Positions 14,186 to 18,957 of a stretch of 18,957 nt of DNA are shown here, piece after piece. This DNA is from Armatimonadetes bacterium UBA5419 (GTDB lineage: Bacteria; Armatimonadota; UBA10988), in the NCBI GenBank assembly GCA_002409445.1, contig DHNJ01000038.1, forward strand, positions 1 to 18,957, read 5' to 3'. The position numbers and the translations under genes are program-made. The notes under the pieces are model-generated. The model was given only the letters and a program-made list of their open reading frames with translations. It had not been told where the DNA came from and did no database searches. The first letter of the stretch is position 1, and each line of letters opens with the position of its first letter.

Positions 14186-15454
14186 CTAGGTGCCGTGCTG
14201 CCAGCTACGCAGATAAGCCTCCTGCTCGGCGGTCAGCACGTCGATCGTCACGCCCATGGCCTCGAGCTTGAGCCGCGCGATCTCGGCGTCCAGGTCGGCC
14301 GGCACCGGGTAGACGGTGTTCTGCAGGCCGGCGCCATGCTGCTTCATGTACTCGGCGGAGAGCGCCTGGTTGGCGAAGCTCATGTCCATGACCGACGCCG
14401 GGTGGCCCTCGGCCGCGCCCAGGTTGACCAGCCGCCCCTCGGCCAGGACGTAGATCCGGCGGCCGTCGGGCATATTGTACTCCTCGACGAACGGGCGCGC
14501 CTCGCGCCGGCTGGCGGCCATCTGGCCCAACGCGGCGAGGTCCAACTCGTTGTCGAAGTGGCCGCTGTTGCAGACGATGCAGCCGTCCTTCAGCGCGCGC
14601 CAGTGGATATCGCGGACGACCGACATGTCGCCGGTCAGCGTGCAGACGATGTCGGCGATCGGCGCCGCGTCGATCATGGGCATCACGCGGAAGCCGTCCA
14701 TCACCGCCTCGATCGCGCGCAGCGGGTTGACCTCGGTGACGATGACGTTGGCGCCCATGCCGCGCGCCCGCGTCGCCACGCCGCGCGCGCACCAGCCGTA
14801 GCCGGCGACGACGAACGTGCGGCCGGCCAGCAGGATGTTGGTCGCGCGCAGGATGCCGTCGATCGTGCTCTGGCCCGTGCCGTAGCGGTTGTCGAAGAAA
14901 TGCTTGGTCTGCGCGTCGTTGACCGCGATCACCGGGTACTGCAGCGCGCCCTCGGCGGCCATCGCCTTGAGCCGGATGACGCCGGTCGTCGTCTCCTCGG
15001 TCCCGCCGCGGATGCCCTCGAGCTTGTCGCGCCGGTCGGTGTGGACCAGGTTGACCAGGTCGCAGCCGTCGTCCATCGTCATCGTCGGCGACGCGTCGGC
15101 CACCGCGTTCAGGTGGCGGTAGTAGCTGTCGCGGTCCTCGCCCTTGATCGCAAACGTCGGGATGCCGTACTCGGCGACCAGCGCCGCGGCGACCTCGTCC
15201 TGGGTGCTGAGCGGGTTGGACGCGCAGAGGTAGACCTCCGCCCCGCCCGCCTGTAGCGTCAGCGCCAGGTTCGCCGTCTCGGTCGTCACGTGCAGACAGG
15301 CGGCAAGCACCTCGCCGGCCAACGGCTTCTCGGCGGCAAAGCGCGCCTTGATCTGGCGCAGGACGGGCATCTCGGTCTCGGCCCAGGTGATCCGGTCAAC
15401 CCCGGCGCGCGCCAGGCCCAAATCCTTAACATCGTGCGGAACGGTGGTGGACAA
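14186..15454 (-). CDS. ahcY: S-adenosylhomocysteinase
   Basis: Reversibly splits S-adenosylhomocysteine to adenosine and homocysteine, clearing the product inhibitor of methyltransferases; cytosolic and NAD-dependent. At 422 residues it is the compact type lacking the long insertion of eukaryotic and many proteobacterial enzymes. Catalytic positions match the human enzyme: His55 in CLHVTTETANL, Asp129 in MDDGCDLV, Glu154 in GGTEETTTG, and Lys184 and Asp188 in TKHFFDNR. The NAD loop reads GYGWCARG, with Ala223 where many homologs have Gly. The C-terminus resembles bacterial thermophile-type enzymes. TTG 15454 is chosen as start because GGAG lies eight bases upstream; an in-frame GTG at 15487 lacks a ribosome site. 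It lies 115 bases downstream of the aminotransferase gene, possibly in the same transcript. Confidence 0.95.
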   Translation of the reverse strand: MSTTVPHDVKDLGLARAGVDRITWAETEMPVLRQIKARFAAEKPLAGEVLAACLHVTTETANLALTLQAGGAEVYLCASNPLSTQDEVAAALVAEYGIPTFAIKGEDRDSYYRHLNAVADASPTMTMDDGCDLVNLVHTDRRDKLEGIRGGTEETTTGVIRLKAMAAEGALQYPVIAVNDAQTKHFFDNRYGTGQSTIDGILRATNILLAGRTFVVAGYGWCARGVATRARGMGANVIVTEVNPLRAIEAVMDGFRVMPMIDAAPIADIVCTLTGDMSVVRDIHWRALKDGCIVCNSGHFDNELDLAALGQMAASRREARPFVEEYNMPDGRRIYVLAEGRLVNLGAAEGHPASVMDMSFANQALSAEYMKQHGAGLQNTVYPVPADLDAEIARLKLEAMGVTIDVLTAEQEAYLRSWQHGT

Positions 15455-15492
15455 GTCGGTTTCTCCTAACGAATCGCGGGGCGCCACGCTGC

Positions 15493-15529
15493 GGTGCGGC
15501 GCAGGCTAAGGGGCATCGTGCCGCGCACC
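15493..15529 (-). promoter_or_regulatory. Structured leader upstream of ahcY
   Basis: GGTGCG (15493-15498) and CGCACC (15524-15529) are the base of an imperfect hairpin in the 115-base gap before ahcY. Known S-adenosylhomocysteine riboswitches sit upstream of ahcY genes, but I cannot match their conserved core here. The element is reported as structure only. Confidence 0.2.
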
Positions 15530-15569
15530 TCGCCAAGCGCGCGGCGCGCGCCGTGCTCGGTGCGGGGGC

Positions 15570-16676
15570 TCAGGTTTGCTTGTAGAACTCCTGCACCGCA
15601 CTCGCGACCGCCTGCACCTCGTCCGCGCCAACGATCTCGGGGGCAATCGGCAGGGCCAGGATGCTGCTCGCGACGTGCTCGCTGACCGGCAGCCGGCCAC
15701 GGTGGTACTTGCGGTAGATACTCTGCTGGTGCAGGGGCAGCGGGTAGAAGATCGCCGAGTCGATACCCCGGGTCTTCAGGTGCTCGCGCAGGCCGTCGCG
15801 GTCCTCGGCGACGATCGAGTATTGGTGCCAGACGTGGGTGTTGCCCGGCGCCAGGGTCGGCCGCTGGATGAACGGCACGTCGGCGAGCAGGTCGTTGTAC
15901 AGCGTAGCGTTGGCCTGGCGCGCCGCGGTGTAGGCCGGCAGCCCGGTCAGCTTGACGCGCAGGAAGGCGGCCTGCAGCTCGTCGAGGCGGCTGTTGAAGC
16001 CGTCGAGCAGGTAGAAGTAGCCGTCGGCGCGGCCGTGGACGCGCAGCAGGCGCAGCTTCTCGGCCAGCGCGGCGGAGTTGGTCAGGATCATCCCGCCGTC
16101 GCCCGCGCCGCCCAGGTTCTTGGTCGGGTAGAACGAGAGGCAGCTCATGTCGCCCAGCGAGGCCAGCCCGCGGCCGTTCTGGGTCGCGCCGATCGCCTGC
16201 GCGGCATCCTCGATCACGGCCAGCCCGCGGCGCTCGGCCAACCAGCGCAAGGGTTCCATATCGGCCATTTGCCCGAACAGGTGGACCGGGAGGATCGCCC
16301 GCGTGCGGCGGGTCACCGCGCGCTCGACCTGGGCTGGGTCGATACACCAGGTCTGCGGGTCGATATCGACGAAGCGCGGCTTGGCGCCGAGGTGGGTGAT
16401 CGCCTGCGCGGTGGCGACGTAGGTGAAACTGGTGGTGATGACTTCGTCGCCCGGACGCACGCCGGCGGCCGAGAGGGTCAGGACCAGGGCATCGGTCCCG
16501 CTGGCCACGCCCACGGCGTGCGCGCAGCCGGAGTACTCGGCGATGCTCTGCTCGAGTGCCTCGACCTCGGGGCCGAGGATGAACCGCCCACCCTGGATCA
16601 CCCGCCCCATCGCCGCGAGGATCTCGGGCATGTACGGCAGGTTCTGGGCGTTGATGTCCTGCAGTCGGATTCTCAT
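15570..16676 (-). CDS. DegT/DnrJ/EryC1/StrS-family sugar aminotransferase
   Basis: A PLP enzyme that transaminates a nucleotide-linked keto-sugar, normally for surface polysaccharide or secondary-metabolite sugars. It has 368 residues. Visible are ASGTDALVLTL (58-68, cofactor phosphate), VIEDAAQAIGA with Asp157 contacting the PLP ring, and SFYPTKNLGGAGDGG with the Schiff-base Lys186. GFNSRLDELQAAFLRVKL and the C-terminal FYPLPLHQQ also fit the family. The ATG at 16676 has GGGAG eight bases upstream; earlier in-frame codons lack a ribosome site and family similarity. Which sugar carbon is aminated cannot be decided. No glycosyltransferase or nucleotide-sugar gene is nearby, so its pathway lies elsewhere. 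It precedes ahcY on the same strand. Confidence 0.92.
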   Translation of the reverse strand: MRIRLQDINAQNLPYMPEILAAMGRVIQGGRFILGPEVEALEQSIAEYSGCAHAVGVASGTDALVLTLSAAGVRPGDEVITTSFTYVATAQAITHLGAKPRFVDIDPQTWCIDPAQVERAVTRRTRAILPVHLFGQMADMEPLRWLAERRGLAVIEDAAQAIGATQNGRGLASLGDMSCLSFYPTKNLGGAGDGGMILTNSAALAEKLRLLRVHGRADGYFYLLDGFNSRLDELQAAFLRVKLTGLPAYTAARQANATLYNDLLADVPFIQRPTLAPGNTHVWHQYSIVAEDRDGLREHLKTRGIDSAIFYPLPLHQQSIYRKYHRGRLPVSEHVASSILALPIAPEIVGADEVQAVASAVQEFYKQT

Positions 16677-16753
16677 TGCTGCTGCTCCCGGATCAGCCGG
16701 ACCCGCACCGTCGCGGCAACACACCGTGCGATCTGCGCGACTACTGTCCGTGT

Positions 16754-16781
16754 CTCTTGGAGCAGCGCGCGGACCCAAGAG
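16754..16781. repeat. Inverted repeat in the aminotransferase leader
   Basis: CTCTTGG and CCAAGAG are perfect seven-base arms across a 14-base loop, within the roughly 130-base leader predicted for the aminotransferase transcript. It could be an operator or an RNA stem. No regulator is recognised. Confidence 0.25.
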
Positions 16782-16814
16782 TTCGCGCCACGCTCCACCC
16801 ACCGACTAGTCGTC

Positions 16815-16842
16815 ATCCTACCACGGATCAGCCCAAGGGCAA
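16815..16842 (-). promoter_or_regulatory. Possible promoter for the aminotransferase-ahcY unit
   Basis: On the minus strand, TTGCCC (16842-16837) and TAGGAT (16820-16815) are 16 bases apart, each matching four of six consensus bases. It points away from uvrC and would leave a leader of about 130 bases. Confidence 0.35.
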
Positions 16843-16870
16843 TCGTTCGGCTCGGCCTTTCCGAAGCCTT

Positions 16871-16899
16871 CTGGCAACACCGCGTTATCCTTATATAGA
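16871..16899 (+). promoter_or_regulatory. Possible promoter for uvrC
   Basis: CTGGCA (16871-16876) and TATAGA (16894-16899) are 17 bases apart, in the most AT-rich patch of the divergent gap. The overlapping TATATA (16892-16897) is an alternative -10. Transcription would start near 16906, about 20 bases before the uvrC GTG and just upstream of its GGAG. CTGGCA also serves as the -35 of the promoter at 12578-12607. Confidence 0.45.
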
Positions 16900-16928
16900 C
16901 AAGCCCACGATGTTTGGAGTCACCCTGC

Positions 16929-18806
16929 GTGTCGTTGGATGAGACCCTAGCCAATCTGCCCGTCAGCCCGGGCTGTTATCTGCTCCGCGACGCGCGGGGC
17001 AAGGTCCTCTATGTCGGCAAGGCCTCCAACCTCCGCAACCGCGTGCGCAGCTACTTCCAGCCCGGCGCCGTCCACTCCCCGCGCATCGCCGCCCTGGTCG
17101 AACGCGTCGCTGACCTCAACGTGATCGTCTGCTCCTCCGAGGTCGAGGCGCTAATCCTCGAGGCGACGCTGATCAAGCGCCACCGCCCGCGCTACAACGT
17201 CCGCCTGCGCGACGACAAGCGGTACCCCCTACTGAAGTTCACCAACGAGCCCTTCCCCCAGCTCGTCGAGTGCCGCCAGAGGATCAACGACGGCGCCCAA
17301 TACTTCGGCCCGTACACCAACTCCGCGGCGATGCGCGCGCTCGAACGGCTCATCCGCCGCCTCTACCACATCCGCCGCTGCACCATTCCGCTCAACCCCT
17401 CGGCCAACGCCCGGCCCTGCCTCGACTACCACCTGGGCCTCTGCGACGGGCCCTGCGCCGGGCTGATCACGCCCGAGGAGTACGCGCTCAAGGTCGAGGC
17501 CGCGGCCCGCCTGCTGCGCGGCCAGACCGATGACGTGCTGGCCCAGCTCGACGCCGACATGGCCGCCGCGGCCGCCGAGCTCGACTTCGAACGCGCCGCC
17601 GAGCTGCGCGACCTAGCCGCCGACGTGCGCCAGGCGACGATCACCCAGCACGTGGTCACCCACCGCGCCGACGACGCCGACGTGCTCGCCGTCGCCCAGC
17701 ACGAGGACGTCGCCTGCGTCAAGGTCCTCTTCGTCCGCCAGGGCCGCGTCCTCGGCGACCACGACGCGATCCTCGAAGGCACGCTGCGCGACTCGGCCGA
17801 CGTGCCGCTGCGCGCGTTCATCAGCGCCTTCTACGCCGACATGGACCATCCGCCGCGCGCGCTGTGGCTGTCCAACCCGATCGAGGACCCGGCCGCCGTC
17901 GCCCGCTGGCTGAGCCAACGCGCCAGCCACAGCGTCGAGGTCACCGTGCCCGAACGCGGCGCGCGCCGGGCGGTCATGGACCTGGCCCGCCAGAACGCCG
18001 AGGAGGCGCTGCGCCAGTGGCTCGCCGACCGCGACCAGCAGCGCCAGCGCGCCGAGGCCGCCCTGGCCGACCTGGGCGACGTGCTGCGACTGCCGCGCAC
18101 GCCGTTCCGCCTCGAATGCTTCGACATCGCCACCCTCGGCGGCGGCCACAGCGTCGGCTCGATGGTCGTCTTCGTGGACGGCCGCGCCTCGAAGAAGGAT
18201 TACCGCCAGTTCCGCATCCGCGAGCCGGCCGACGCGCCGAACGACTACGAGATGATGCGCGAGGTGCTCACCCGCCGGCTGACCCGCGCGGCCGAGGGCG
18301 ACCCGCGCTTCCTGCCGCTGCCCGACCTGCTGCTGGTCGATGGCGGCAAGGGCCAGCTCGGCGTGGCCCAGGCGGTTGCCGCGGAGCTGGGTTTCCAGCA
18401 GGTGCCGCTGGCCGCGCTGGCCGAGCGCTTCGAGCACATCTACCTGCCCGGCCGCTCCGAGCCGGTCGTCCTCGCCCAGCGCGCGCCGGCCCTGCGGCTG
18501 CTGCGCGCCCTCCGCGATGAGGCGCACCGCGTGGCCAACACCTTCACCGCCCGCCTGCACCGCGCGGGCACGCTGCGCTCCGTGCTCGACGACATCCCCG
18601 GCGTCGGCGCCCGCCGGCGAACCGCCCTGCTGACCCACTTCCGCTCGACCGATGCGATCGCCGCCGCCAGCGTCGAGGATATCGCCGCCGTCCCCGGCCT
18701 CAATCTCCCGGTGGCCGAGACAATCAAGGCCTACCTGGCCGAGCGTAACAAGGTTCCCGACTGGGAGACACCGCTCCCTGAGTCCACCCCTGGTAGCCAA
18801 CAGTAA
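16929..18806 (+). CDS. uvrC: UvrABC system protein C (excision nuclease subunit)
   Basis: Makes both incisions around a DNA lesion in nucleotide excision repair, after UvrA/UvrB recognition. The 625-residue protein has the full domain order. The GIY-YIG nuclease is at about 10-90, with PGCYLLRD and LYVGKASNLRNRV. A four-Cys cluster (151, 164, 172, 176) closely matches the iron-sulfur cysteines of E. coli UvrC. The UVR helix pair that binds UvrB is near 203-232. The RNase H-like nuclease follows, with Asp399 (FDIATLGGGHSVGSM), Asp439 (NDYEMM), Asp471 (LLLVDGGKGQL) and His533 (DEAHR). Tandem helix-hairpin-helix motifs (about 553-603) complete it. GTG 16929 is chosen as start because GGAG lies nine bases upstream; a TTG at 16914 is in frame but sits on that ribosome site. 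A peroxiredoxin gene follows after ten bases. Confidence 0.96.
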   Translation: MSLDETLANLPVSPGCYLLRDARGKVLYVGKASNLRNRVRSYFQPGAVHSPRIAALVERVADLNVIVCSSEVEALILEATLIKRHRPRYNVRLRDDKRYPLLKFTNEPFPQLVECRQRINDGAQYFGPYTNSAAMRALERLIRRLYHIRRCTIPLNPSANARPCLDYHLGLCDGPCAGLITPEEYALKVEAAARLLRGQTDDVLAQLDADMAAAAAELDFERAAELRDLAADVRQATITQHVVTHRADDADVLAVAQHEDVACVKVLFVRQGRVLGDHDAILEGTLRDSADVPLRAFISAFYADMDHPPRALWLSNPIEDPAAVARWLSQRASHSVEVTVPERGARRAVMDLARQNAEEALRQWLADRDQQRQRAEAALADLGDVLRLPRTPFRLECFDIATLGGGHSVGSMVVFVDGRASKKDYRQFRIREPADAPNDYEMMREVLTRRLTRAAEGDPRFLPLPDLLLVDGGKGQLGVAQAVAAELGFQQVPLAALAERFEHIYLPGRSEPVVLAQRAPALRLLRALRDEAHRVANTFTARLHRAGTLRSVLDDIPGVGARRRTALLTHFRSTDAIAAASVEDIAAVPGLNLPVAETIKAYLAERNKVPDWETPLPESTPGSQQ

Positions 18807-18816
18807 GGAGTCCACC

Positions 18817-18957
18817 ATGCTGAAGGTCGGCGATACCGCCCCCGCGTTCGACAGCCTCGACACCCAAGGCCAGCCCATCAGCCTCGCCCAGTTCGCTGGG
18901 CGGCCGCTGGTGCTCTACTTCTACCCGAAGGACCGCACCCCCGGCTGCACCACCGAA
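18817..18957 (+). CDS. bcp: Peroxiredoxin, Bcp/AhpC-TSA family (truncated by window end)
   Basis: The first 47 codons of a thiol peroxidase that reduces hydrogen peroxide and organic peroxides in the cytosol. AGGAG lies six bases before the ATG. The N-terminus reads MLKVGDTAPAFDSLDTQG, and the segment LYFYPKDRTPGCTTE contains the peroxidatic Cys44 in the PGCT context characteristic of the Bcp/PrxQ branch. The resolving Cys and the rest of the fold are beyond the window. It begins ten bases after the uvrC stop and is probably co-transcribed with it, linking DNA repair and peroxide defence. Confidence 0.9.
   Translation, partial: MLKVGDTAPAFDSLDTQGQPISLAQFAGRPLVLYFYPKDRTPGCTTE

Noticed and set aside
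17613..18878. Long open frame (421 codons) antisense to uvrC, and similar long frames opposite murJ, ahcY and other genes
   Set aside because: Long antisense frames are expected in GC-rich coding DNA. They show no recognisable motifs and lie against clearly conserved genes.
1..18957. CRISPR arrays, tRNA or rRNA genes, insertion sequences, prophage or toxin-antitoxin genes
   Set aside because: No regularly spaced repeats, cloverleaf sequences, transposase or integrase motifs were seen. The mini-proteins do not resemble known toxins or antitoxins.

Overview
This is a GC-rich bacterial chromosomal segment of 18,957 bases. It is densely packed: most genes touch or overlap, and no gap exceeds about 260 bases. 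I see no tRNA, rRNA, CRISPR array, insertion sequence or phage gene. Envelope and housekeeping genes dominate: NADH dehydrogenase subunit A, MurJ, a PBP4-type carboxypeptidase, HtrA, S-adenosylhomocysteinase and UvrC. MurJ and PBP4 imply a peptidoglycan wall. The 640-residue OPT-like membrane protein resembles families I associate with Armatimonadota, Planctomycetota and similar lineages. Placement in such a little-cultured, high-GC phylum is inference only; the sequence does not fix the taxonomy.

Layout. nuoA (minus, 76-447) is divergent from a coupled pair, murJ and an OPT-like transporter (plus, 685-4253). A small lipoprotein (minus, 4250-4705) converges on that pair and shares its stop codon. 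It is divergent from an orphan DppC-like ABC permease (plus, 4739-5680) whose promoter predicts a leaderless mRNA. Then come two tandem regulatory units, each an ECF sigma factor followed by a 64-65 residue acidic, Trp-rich, Cys-less protein (5840-6664 and 6820-7641), and next an HtrA protease (7793-9139). The minus strand then carries a coupled operon of a TIM-barrel isomerase-like protein, a MEMO-family protein and an HD-domain protein (12559 down to 9136), with a PBP4-type peptidase upstream (14076-12595). A DegT-type aminotransferase and S-adenosylhomocysteinase follow (16676-14186, minus). Finally uvrC (plus, 16929-18806) precedes the first 47 codons of a Bcp-type peroxiredoxin cut by the window edge.

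The most interesting part is 5716-7641. The two mini-proteins are clearly paralogous (about 24 identities over 38 aligned residues by eye). Each sigma gene is preceded by the same ECF-type promoter layout, GGGAACCGT, 14 bases, CGTTC. The simplest reading is a duplicated, auto- or cross-regulated sigma module in which the mini-protein is a minimal partner, perhaps an anti-sigma factor stripped of zinc ligands and membrane anchor. HtrA immediately downstream suggests, but does not prove, an envelope-stress role.
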